From Hyaloscypha bicolor E (taxonomy: Eukaryota; Ascomycota; Leotiomycetes; Helotiales; Hyaloscyphaceae): a DNA stretch of 64,000 nucleotides. Each line of letters begins with the position of its first letter. Within the stretch, counting starts at the first letter, position 1. The stretch is from assembly GCF_002865645.1 (NCBI RefSeq), contig NW_020194637.1:496001-560000 (forward strand). The letters are read 5' to 3'. Shown piece by piece: positions 42,031-52,392 of the stretch. Below the pieces are notes generated by a model. It did not search any database. It was not told where the DNA came from and saw only the letters and a list, made by a program, of their open reading frames with translations. The translations under genes were made by a program, and so were the position numbers.

Positions 42031-42350
42031 TTTAGTGGACGCCCTATTAAATGAAAAGGTTGCAAGGAAAAATAAGGCTCACAACTTGTATGGCGAGGCA
42101 AATCATACCATCCACGGGGTAAAACCAATAGCAAAGAGCTGCATTAAAAAACTTACGATTATTACTAATTAGTTCAAACTTCCCGTCAGCCGATACCCTT
42201 CTAGCCCATTTAGTGGACGCCTTGTTAATGAAAAGGTTGCAACAAAAAGATAATGCTCACAACTTGTATGGCAAGGAAAAGCATACTGTCCACACCGAAG
42301 CCGGGCAAAACCCAGGGCGAGGAGCCGCATTAAAAACGTACGGTTGTTGA
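42031..42350. repeat. tandem duplication, about 178-bp period
   Basis: Copy A (about 42031-42165) and copy B (about 42209-42350) share TTTAGTGGACGCC, ATGAAAAGGTTGCAA, GCTCACAACTTGTATGGC and GAG(C)GCATTAAAAA blocks in the same order. They are clearly diverged and separated by about 45 bp. They lie just upstream of the small gene at 42581. Confidence 0.75.
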
Positions 42351-42580
42351 CGCAGTGTGTAATTCTTGCTTTGGATCCAGTGAACTGACTTGTATCGACA
42401 CGTGGACAGCTTTGTCCGAGAGGAGGAAAAGATATAAGACCGATCGCATATGTCCTCTGTGTTCTTCTCCTCACCAGCATTACATTTTTCCCCTCCTCGC
42501 ATCGACTGTCCTCCAAATCTTATCATATCCTTAACTCAACTTTAAAAAGTTGGATCTTGATTGTGAATTGATTTCCCGTT

Positions 42581-42840
42581 ATGGTACGCCATACACTTTA
42601 CTTTCCCTCACCTATTCTAAACCTTCTCTTTTGTCGACCGAAGGTACTAACTCCTGTAACTAGCCTGATGAGAAAGAAGCGAGCTGGACCACCGAGCTTA
42701 ACGAAATGTACGACGCTCAAGCTGACAATAATGCCGAGGCGCCGGAGCCAGTAGAATCGCCACGCGATAGCAGTGATAGCAGTGACTCGGAATGTTATGG
42801 TGGAGACCCATGTGACGCTGGTATGGGGAATATAGATTGA
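42581..42840 (+). CDS. 59-residue acidic protein; ATG alone in exon 1
   Basis: The start codon at 42581-42583 is followed directly by an intron (42584-42663, GTACGC...CTAG, branch GGTACTAAC). Exon 2 (42664-42840) continues in phase for 58 codons to TGA. The product is hydrophilic and acidic, with PDEKEASWTTELNEMYDAQ, a Glu/Pro stretch and a Ser/Asp run (RDSSDSSDSE) that looks like casein-kinase-2 substrate, then CYGGDPC. A CT-rich leader (42470-42535) precedes the ATG. No domain is recognised. The only alternative start inside exon 2 is the ATG at 42703, which would discard a quarter of the frame. Confidence 0.5.
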
Positions 42841-43913
42841 TTCGTAGCTCGAATTAGAAGGGATATTGGATATGATGTGAAGAGTGGTGATGGGGGGTGG
42901 AGAGACATGGACGAGGTGCAATGTAGGACGTTAGAATTACGAAGCCATCGCACCTGACATCCAATTTTACACATAGGCATCGTGATGGATTATGCAGTCG
43001 GATTAATATAAATTAGGAATAAAAATTTCCCCAAAATCCTTCTGCTTTAGCATACTGTCGCTAATGCGATATTCTACTTTTCTAATTAAACGTCTTTAAC
43101 ACCCAAGTTTGCTTCGTGTTCCGCGTTTTCTTGAAAATCTCGGTACAAATCATAGCTAGGATACTGAACAACTTACTATAGTTTATAGTATAAGATGCTA
43201 ATTAAAGGGCTTATTATTTACTCAAACTTCTCTTTGGAGAGCTTATCCTTTAAGCTGTCCTTATTTGCTCGTCTAAATTTAGTCCTCCTTTACTGCACAG
43301 GATGGCACGTGCATGCATAAGCGAGGCTTCGCCCTACTTAGCTAGTTTCAGACAGAGAACTCAATGAATCATCCTTCACTACACGCACAGCATTCAACAT
43401 TTACCCACCCGGTGCTCATATTATATAGAGTTAGATATGTGCCGATAGAAATATCTAGAGTAGGAAAAAGAAGATTTTGCTATATAAATAAGAGGGAGCT
43501 TAGAGAGATGAAAGAGGAGATATATTTAAATATATTTCAAAATATCTCAAAATAAATGTTAATTATTAAAAACTTTAAAAATTTGTAAATGTTTATATTT
43601 AAATTTTTTATAAGTAAACTTAAATAGTAAAGTTATATTCCTATATTGTTTTTATTTACGTGAAACGAATTAAGTGTTGAGTATTACTAGGCCTCCGTAA
43701 TAGAAGCGTAGCAAGAAAGGAGGGAGGGGTCCGAGCAGGCTGCAGCCAACTGTCGCAACTGCTGCCTACTCGCAACGAAACTTACAAGACACTTATCTAC
43801 TTTCTCTTTTCAATTATCATAGTATACAATCCACGAAAGAGGAACAGCAACACTCTTGAAGTCATCTACAAAGACGCCGCACTTATTTGTATTTGTTGTC
43901 GCACTTCCATACC
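42841..43913. other. AT-rich intergenic
   Basis: AT-rich sequence lies upstream of the NACHT gene. A GAGGCTTCGCCCT stem near 43323 resembles the GGGCTTCGCCC palindrome in the solo LTR at 4347, but I could not define LTR ends. The 63-codon frame at 43364 is AT-rich and unconvincing. Confidence 0.4.
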
Positions 43914-46900
43914 ATGGCGCATGACGATCAAGACTTCGTGGTTCTGGAGGACCAAGATCTAGCCGATTTCAACGCCGCAGGGCTTCTTCCACAATCCTCT
44001 GGCACTATTGATCAAATTCTTAAGTGGTTGAACCCTACAGACTATACGGCAGATTCCAGCGAGTATAACAAACATCTCTCCTCGTATGTTCCAGGAACTG
44101 GTGTATGGATTCAGGAAAGTGGCCAGTACCAGGAATGGCTCAATTCAGATCGTGGAGCCTTATGGATTAAGGCCACTGCTGGTGCTGGCAAATCTGTCGT
44201 TGCTGCTCATGTCGCCTCATTGCTTACTGCTAAAGAGAATGTCCCCGTGTTGAGCTTCTTCTTTCGTCAAATAATAGCAACAAACCGTACCCCCCAAGCC
44301 TTGATCCGGGATTGGCTTGCACAGCTCCTAAGATTTCCCCCCCCTCTTCAGAAGAAGTTAAAAGAGCTTCTTAATCAGAGACGAAGCCTCGAGACCTTAT
44401 CCCTTGATCAACTCTGGGAGATCGCCTTGTCCGCAATGGCAAGTTGCTCTCGCACTTATTGTGTTGTTGATGCTCTCGATGAAATGGATAGTGGAAACGA
44501 AGATTTCGTGCGCAAACTCGTTCGTCTAGTACAAGAGAAACCCTCTTCCATCAAGCTGCTTGTTACCAGTCGCCCGCTGCCTCATATCGAAAAAGTCCTC
44601 TCAAATCCCCATATCACTCAGCTTCCTCTGCGGCCTCAGCTAGTGGGTCGCGATATCGCCATATATATCAGGGAGCGATTGTACTCTACCCACTTTCCCT
44701 GCGAAGCCAGAGTAGCCATTGAAGATGTTTTGGGCAGGAAATCGCAAGGGTTATTTCTCTACACTCGGCTGATGTTGGATGAAATCTTAGAAGTAGGATT
44801 CACTGACATTCAGAGCCTCCAAATTGCCCTCGAAGGATTACCCAGTGGGCTGGGTGACACGTACACTAAAATGCTCTTCGATCATTCCGCACGCTCCGGT
44901 ACACCACAAGATCTGCAGCTTTTTATACTCAAATACGTGACACATTCTTCAAGGCCGCTTCGTTTACTTGAATTGTCCACGTTGGTGGATTTTGTTCGCA
45001 AAAGTCCTCGAACTCAATTTGCGTCAGATGTTCATCCTTCGACGTTGGGTACAAAATCGATTGTTAGAACGGCTTGTGGACCACTGTTAGAGATTCTGGA
45101 GGACGAGACTGTGTCAATTATACATCATTCGCTGACCGAGTACCTGAGAAGTCCGCAAAAAGTTGGTTAGTATAAATCTTTTACATGTATATCCGTTCTT
45201 AATTTATTTCAGAAGAGGCTCTACCCTTTCTCGAACCTGCCCAACCCGTGGGATAGAAAATCTCATGACGTTCAAGTAAATTAATACTGACTTTAAAACA
45301 TGCATAGGGAGCTTGTTCGAATTTTCCTATATCGAATCTAAGGACGCGCATTTGAATATTGCAAAGACATGCATCGACTACCAGCAAAACAACTTCAACG
45401 TCGCCAGATTGACACATCCATTTCTTGATTACGCAACCAAAAATTGGGCCTATCACGCATTAAAGTGCGAGAAAGGCGATGAAAATCTTTTCCGACTCCT
45501 GGACTTATTACTCGACTCGAAACGCCCCATCTTTGCAGCATACATTGAAATTACCGACCCAGAGTCCGCAGCCAATAAAACATCCGATCTGCATATTGCA
45601 ACTTTTTCCGGCTTGGCGTTCTACACAAAGCACTTGCTTGAGGCAGGTCATGATGCAAACTTCCAGGATCGACAACAGAGAACGCCTCTCCATCTTGCGG
45701 CAAGCAATGGGTTTGACGAAGTGGTCGGGGAGCTCTTGAAACATGGGGCAGAGATGTGTAAGGATGAATATTCCGGATACACGCCGATACATCTTGCTGC
45801 TTGTGCAAATCGGAAGAAGGTTGTTAGAGCCCTTCTTAAGGCGGGAGTTAGCCCGCTGGAGAGGAGGACTCATGACCGTCCCGGGAATAGGTGTGGAAAC
45901 TCTCGGTAAACGACCTACTTCTTTCTCCTCTCTTAATTCCCTACATTAGGATGATGCTCCATCCCCATCCCGAAAAGGACAGCAGCTAACTTTTATGTAG
46001 GCATGACACAGGTGTCACTCCCCTTCAATATGCCTGTGAATATGGTCATACCGAGACCGTGCTAGAATTTTTTCCGTACCTAGACGACGAATCTCTCAGC
46101 AAAGCACTTTTGTGGGCATTGCAGTACGGGAAGGCGGAAACAGCAGCCTACATTCTTGAAAACTCCAAAGTCGACGTCAACCGGGTCATAAAAAACGAAA
46201 CTGCCATCCATATAGCAGCATGGAGCCACGACTTGGTCAGCATCAGAAACTTAATTGCTCATGGTGCAGATGTCAAGTTGGTGCTAAATAACGGATACAA
46301 TTTCTTTTTTTAGCGACATTGATGATCATCAACCGTCGGTGAGCTCTACGCCTTTTCAAACGTTTCTCCAATTTTCGACTGGTTATCCGGTACCGATTAC
46401 AGCTTCGCCGGAAGATTCTTTTGAAATATTGAAAATTTTGGTGGATGCGGGGTGTGACCTGAACGAGAAAGACCGCAACGGACAAACCGCATTTCATAAA
46501 ATTTTGAACGGGTGTCAAAAAATGCCAACCAAGATATCCCAAGAGATTATCGAATACATGTTTGCAAATGGCGCAGATTCATCAATCCTCACAAAAGATG
46601 GGTCAACTGCATTGCATCTAATGCCATGCCACCTCGACAGCGCCATCGAGTCACTTGTTGCTGGCGGAATGGACGTCAACAGTCGGAGAAGGTCGGACGG
46701 GAGAACGCCTCTGTTTGGTGCAGTCGGGTCCGAAAAGTACATTTCAATGTTCGTCAAGCTGGGAGCCGATTACAATATCCAAGATTTGAAGGGTGATACG
46801 CCCCTCCACATCGCCGTTCAAGGCCTGGGATATTCGGCGACCCCAGAGTGCAATGCTGCTATCAAGGCGCTCTTAGCAGCCGGTGCTGACCCCAAGCTGA

Positions 46901-48213
46901 AGAATAAAGCTGGCCTAGCTCCAATACATACTATCAAGAACTGGAGGCATTACAAAGAGACTCTTTTGGTATTGATGGAAGCGGGAGCGAGCCTCGAGAG
47001 TCGCACTGATGCAGGTCGCACTGTTCTGCTTTCTTGTTTGAAAGGTCAAATGTGCTATGAATGGGACATTCAGACACTGCTAGATGTTGGAGCAGATCTA
47101 CACGCGCGTGACTTCACTGGGAAGACCGTCTTACATTACTGCTGCGAGAAAGACAAAGGTCTCGACTTCTTGCCCAAATTGGTTGATGCTGGAGCCGACC
47201 CCTCCATATCTGATTATGCCGGGAACACGCTTTTCCACCAAGCTGCTAGAGAAGGGCCATCGTACTACGATAAGGAACAACTCGCAATTCTTGAAAAAAT
47301 TCTTGAGCTCGGAGTTGATCCCCAAGCGGTGAATCATGCTGGTCAAACTCCGGTTCATATAGCGGTTGGAAATCGAAGTAATATGTCTCACTACAAGACG
47401 GACCCTCTAGAATTTCTTCTTGGCCCGAAATGTAACGTGGATATCAATGCTCCAGATTATTTGGGAATTCGAGCTATTCATCTTGCTGCCGCGCTTGGCG
47501 AAAGCCAAGTCAAGCAGTTGCTGAAGAAGGGAGCGGATCCAGCGGCCGTTACGCTCGAAGGCCAAACTGCTCTCCATGTTGCTTCACGATCAAGACAGTG
47601 CAATGCGGTCGGTTTGCTAACTGACCTCTACTTAAAAGAAGGAAAAGCGAAAATGGTTGATCAGGTTGACGAGGAAGGAAGAACCGCTCTCCATTACGCC
47701 GTTCGCTCTGGACGTCCGGAGAGCGTTGCGATCTTGATTAATATCGGCGGTGCTGATCTCAATGCAAAGGACAGTAAAGACCTAACACCACTCCACATGT
47801 GTACGCATATCAAACAAGAACACACCCATTGGACACCGGAATTTATTGTCGATCAGCACGAGGCATATATCGCTGCGGCGGGCGTGACTCTGAAGGATCC
47901 GTATAGACCAGCAGGTGGCCGCGGCATGGAAGGGCGAGATTCTCACTCTGACACTCGGGAAATTATCAAATTTCTTATTTCACATGGAGCAGACATTACC
48001 GTCAGGAATTCGACGAATCTACGAAAGGGATCCCGCGGTCGCACCAGTTTGCTTGCGTATGCACTCGAGACGGATTCCGAAGTCCTCGTCGACGAACTTC
48101 TAGACGTCGAAAAGAATAAACTACTCCCGGAGCCAGCGCCTGTACTAAATCCGGACACGGATGAGGACGACCCGTATGATTGGTTGTATGGCCAAGCTCC
48201 TCCAATCTATTAG
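43914..48213 (+). CDS. NACHT-ankyrin (NLR-like) protein, ends at an early TAG
   Basis: Four exons are inferred: 43914-45165, 45308-45905, 46001-46276 and 46314-48213, giving 1341 residues. The start is set at 43914 (TACCATGGCG) rather than the upstream ATG at 43887. Residues 87-94 are a P-loop (ATAGAGKS) and CVVDALDEMD is the Walker B region, giving a NACHT-type NTPase. Then come the usual linker (VSIIHHSLTEYLRSP) and many ankyrin repeats (for example TPLHLAASNGFDEVVGELL). Such STAND proteins act in fungal self/non-self recognition and programmed cell death; the ankyrin array senses the ligand. The 37-bp third intron is unusually short but restores a typical HGADVN. The frame continues past the TAG at 48211 into the next feature, so this is probably a truncated allele. 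Confidence 0.8.
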
Positions 48214-49548
48214 TTTCAGGAGAAATATTCCTCTTCACAAATCCAAAACGCGGATGTTCTTGAAGGGATGGTGACGCCTGGCCAGAACAACCTCAGTCTT
48301 TTCCACAGTCTGCTTTCAAAAGATCATGAGAAGGGAGTCTTGAAGATGAAGGCTTTAGGAGCTGATATGCTCAAGCCTGACCCAATGGGTGAATCGTGCC
48401 TCACGACTTTGATAAAGGGTGGCTACGCATCTTTGTTGGAGCATTTTGGTGAGGAAGTTACGAGGATGGATGAGGAGTGGATAAGGGAGATAGAAAAGAC
48501 GGATGTTAACCTCCCTGGGAGACTTTCACACCCGATATTAATCGCTAGCCAAAGGTACCTGCCTAACCTCGAAGTCCTGAAGGTCTTGGTAGGCAAGTTT
48601 GGGGTAGATGTCAATGTCCAGTTCGAATCGAATCGGTTGTACTCCTACAACGAAGGGAAAACCGCTCTACATATTGTAGCGAGCTGTACGCAATGGTGGC
48701 ATACTCACGCTCTCAAATACCTCCTCGAAAATGGTGCGAATCCAAATATCCAAGACAAAGAAGGTAACACGCCACTCCACATCGCCGTAAAAAGCTCCAG
48801 CGACATCGCAGTCTCCCACCTCCTCTCTCACAGCGCCAACCCGAACCTCCTCAACAACGACCAACTAACACCCCTCACCGCTTCTAGCTCCTCCTCCTCT
48901 ACCATTGCTCTTTTAGTTTCCCATGGCGCGGACGTTTTGGCAGGCGCAAAACCCTTCATATTCACCTGTATCGAAGCACAGGATCTCCCCACCATCCGCC
49001 TCCTCGTTTCCATGGCTGCAAACCTCAACGTGAAGCTACCACCAGCGGAAGAGCCCCCTCTAGCCTCAGACGGTGATTCCAATCTACGCCGGTTGCATCA
49101 CAGGAAAGCCTGGACACGATGGGAGTTTGAGAATCGTGAAGCGGCTGAGAGTTCGTTTCCTGTGCATTTTGCTGCCGGGACGGGTTTCAACACAGAGGAA
49201 AAGAGGGGGAAAATGATTCCTATTATTGAGACGCTTCTAGAAGGCGGCGCGGACCCCACGCTCGCTTTTAATGACGAGGGAGATGGCATTATAGGTGATA
49301 TCTGCGTGCGTGGTGGGATTTTGGCACCTTTCCTCCAAATCCCGGATTTGGATCTTGAAGTTAGGGATTCCAATGGAAGAACACTGCTCCTTTGCGCGTG
49401 CACCACGGATGAAAATTGGCACGACCACGGTCTTCGGTCACGTTCTCTGCCCAGTGAGGTGTCTTTGCTACTTGAACGTGGTGCGGATATCACGGCTGTT
49501 GACAATGAGGGCAGAAATGTCCTTTATCATTTACTTACACGAGATTAA
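48214..49548 (+). pseudogene. C-terminal ankyrin part of the same NLR, cut off by TAG
   Basis: The same reading frame as the preceding exon resumes right after the TAG (FQEKYSSSQIQNADVLEGM) and stays open for 444 codons to TAA. It carries further ankyrin repeats (LKYLLENGANPNIQDKEGNT, NTPLHIAVKSSSDIAVSHLL). The first ATG is at 48268, and no promoter-like leader separates it from the upstream part. It is therefore best read as the severed end of one roughly 1786-residue protein, though independent translation from 48268 (426 residues) cannot be excluded. Confidence 0.7.
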
Positions 49549-49787
49549 TTAGATGCCTCAGGCACTTATTTAAGGGATATCAGCTTTACTGACTTTAAAT
49601 TCACTTTGAAAATTCACTTTTTGAAGGCTAAAAAATTTCCAGGTAAGCTAAATAAGGTAGGTTTTAATTTCGAATTCCAAAGCTTCTTTCCTTCAATAAA
49701 CACACATATACACACGTATACGTAAGTCAACCCCTATACCCGCTACGGGCCTGCCCCTGGCCTATAACGCTCCTTACGGTCCATAGA
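49549..49787. other. short intergenic before the AT block
   Basis: No gene. A CACACATATACACACGTATACG dinucleotide-like stretch lies near 49700. Confidence 0.4.
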
Positions 49788-49814
49788 ATGTCTTCTCTCC
49801 TATCTGCTCCCGCT

Positions 49815-49965
49815 ACAGCAGCACCACCACCACCACCACCACCACCACTAGCACTAGCACTAGCAGCAGCAGCAATAGTAGCAGCAGCAGCACCAGCAGC
49901 ACCAGCACCAGCAGCACTAGCAGTAGCACCAGCGCCTGCCCTGCCTGCCCTGCCTGCCCTGCCCG
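49815..49965. repeat. CAC/CAG trinucleotide and CCTGC pentanucleotide microsatellites
   Basis: About 120 bp of CAC, CAG and TAG-type triplets (49815-49935) run into CCTGC repeats (49935-49965). An open frame across it would encode only Ala/Pro low-complexity, so I do not call it a gene. It stands at the border of the AT-rich block. Confidence 0.85.
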
Positions 49966-50100
49966 CCGCCCGCCCCACCCGTACCATGGTGGCCCTCTCC
50001 CTCCTCGCCGCCCGCCGTATGCCTATTTTGCGGCCCGGCCGTACTACTAACCCCGCCCGGCCTGCTAACCTAGAGGCTGAAATTAGCTAATTTATTAGTC

Positions 50101-52127
50101 AAGTTTATACTGCCAAATATATATATTATACTAGCAGGTCGGGTATATAGATAGTATATATAGTTATGGCTAGTTTCTTTAGTAAAAGCTATACTAACTA
50201 CTATTATAATAATAAGAATACCTATTATTCTCTTTATAAGTGCTTTTTATACCTATTTACTAATCTTTTACGGATTATAACTAACCTAATAAGTATTTAT
50301 AGGTATTATTATAGGTATTCTTCTCTCTCCTGCTTTTACTCTAGTTTTTACCGCCCTTATTCTTGCCTCTACTAATTCTTTCTCACTTTCCCGAATTATT
50401 ACTAGTAATTATATAATTAACTAAATTATTTCTAATAACTTATTTTTATATATATATACCTATTACGGATTACTATAAATTATAACTAATATATAAATAG
50501 CTTATTATCCCGTTACTACTTACTATTATTACTTATTTATTTCTTTTTAGAGAATATACTATTTTACTAAGCTTTATAGAAAGCTAGTAGCTCTTTATAA
50601 AGAGGAAGTAAAGATACTAGAGAAAAATAAGGAAATGAATTATTTAGTACTAGAAATAAAAGTAAATAAGGAATTATAAATCCTATAAAAAATTATCTAA
50701 AAGAAATATATATTTTTAATACTTAATAATATAGTATTCTCGGTTTATTTAAGCTCTAAAATATTTAAAATAATAATTATAAGTTATTTATAAATAAATA
50801 TAAATACTTATAAGTAATTATAAATAGTTATAAATCCCCAAATCCTATAACCTAACTTATAAGGCTATCCGGTATCTGTAAGGTACTTATAAGAGATAAA
50901 GTACTAAAATAAATTAGCTAAGATCTTAGGATAAGTTATATTAAATATTCTAAATAAGTTCTTATATAATAAAAAAATACTTAAGTCTTTTATAAATAAT
51001 ATATAAGAAACCTCTATATAAAACTATTTATAAGTAAATACAAGTATTTATAGATCTAAATTAATAGTATAAAAGAACTAATCTTATAATTTATTAATAA
51101 TTATTATAAAATATAAATAAACTAGAAATTATTTCTAGAAAAAAATAATTCCTAGGCTAGTATTTATAATAAATAGCTTAATTCATAAAATTACTTATAA
51201 CTAGCTATTAAAATCCTTTCTAAATAAGTAGATCTTAATATAATATATTTATAAGTTTATAACTATTATTCGGGTTTTATTATATAAATCTTCTTATAAA
51301 TATAGGTTTTATAGAAATAGCTTATATAAGTTATTATCTAAAAACTTATTTATATTTAGAAAATCTACTAATTAGTATATTTATAATTAACCTAGTAAAT
51401 ATCTAAAAATATAAATATTAAGCTTCGAGATTATAGTATTTAATATAATTAAAAAATACTATTTATAAAAAATTAATAAATCTATAATAGCTCGAGAAAA
51501 AAGATTTAGGAAATAAATATAACTAAATAGATTTATAATTAATACTAGCTAATTTATATAATCCGGAATTATTATTATTATATTAGGGTTTAGGTTATTA
51601 GATAATTTACTAATTTAATAAATAAACTTCTAGTTATTCTTATTTTTATAAACTTATATATTAGTTTATAAGTAAAGCTATTTAAGTTATAGCTAAATAA
51701 ATAATTATTAAAGATATATAATAATAATATTAGCTTATAAATTATATAATATAACTAGAAAAATTTAGGTAAAATTTTTATTAAGAATTATAAATACTTC
51801 TCTAAAAAGAATATTATTTATTATAAATTATAAATTTACTAAAAGCTAGTAAATAACCTTAAAATAATACTTATATTATATTAGTATCTTATTTTAAATA
51901 ATGAGATTTATAAACTAGAGAATTTATCTAAGAATACTTTATTTTATAATAGAACTTATAAATAATTTATAAAGCTTAATTAAAATCTCAAATTAGAAAT
52001 AAAACATATATTTATTTAGTAATAAGAAAGCTATAATACTTATAAATATTATATAAAGAACTATTTATTTTTATTTATAAAAGTAATAATAAAGTACCTT
52101 ATATAAGAATATTTTATTTATATTACC
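50101..52127. repeat. RIP-degraded AT-rich sequence, host of the gypsy insertion
   Basis: Extremely AT-rich with TAA/TAG in all frames; no protein family could be read. Because the TGGCC duplication flanks the gypsy element, this stretch and 58265-59690 were contiguous before that insertion and probably form one older repeat. Confidence 0.7.
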
Positions 52128-52132
52128 TGGCC

Positions 52133-52392
52133 TATTACGAGTATAAGATCTAGGGCCTAGAAGATATAATTAGACTATCTCTATTTCGATAATTCAAAGC
52201 TAAAGAAAGAAGAGGATCCTAAAGGAGCCTCGGATCTAAATAATTACAAACTATATACGGGCCCATATACTAGCTTAAGCTCGGGGTTATATATAATAAT
52301 TAGGTAAATATAAATATCTTACTCAGATACTAGATACCTCTCTAGCTCTAGTCTAATCCCTACTAGTACTATATATTATAATAACCATAATA
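52133..52392 (-). repeat. 3' LTR of the gypsy element
   Basis: 260 bp, aligned end to end with 58000-58259 (shared GATCTAGGGCCT, AAGCTAAAGAAAGAAGA, ACGGGCCCATATACTAGC and more). Differences between the copies are nearly all C/T or G/A. It starts TATTACGA, where an intact LTR would start TGTTACGA. Confidence 0.9.

Noticed and set aside
43323..43470. Possible third LTR (GGCTTCGCCC-type stem, ends near CATTCAACA)
   Set aside because: No matching TGTTG start or flanking duplication could be found.
49788..50090. 100-codon Ala/Pro-rich frame
   Set aside because: It is the translation of trinucleotide and pentanucleotide microsatellites.
50166..50375. Tyr/Ser-rich 69-codon frame
   Set aside because: It is AT-rich repeat sequence without codon character.
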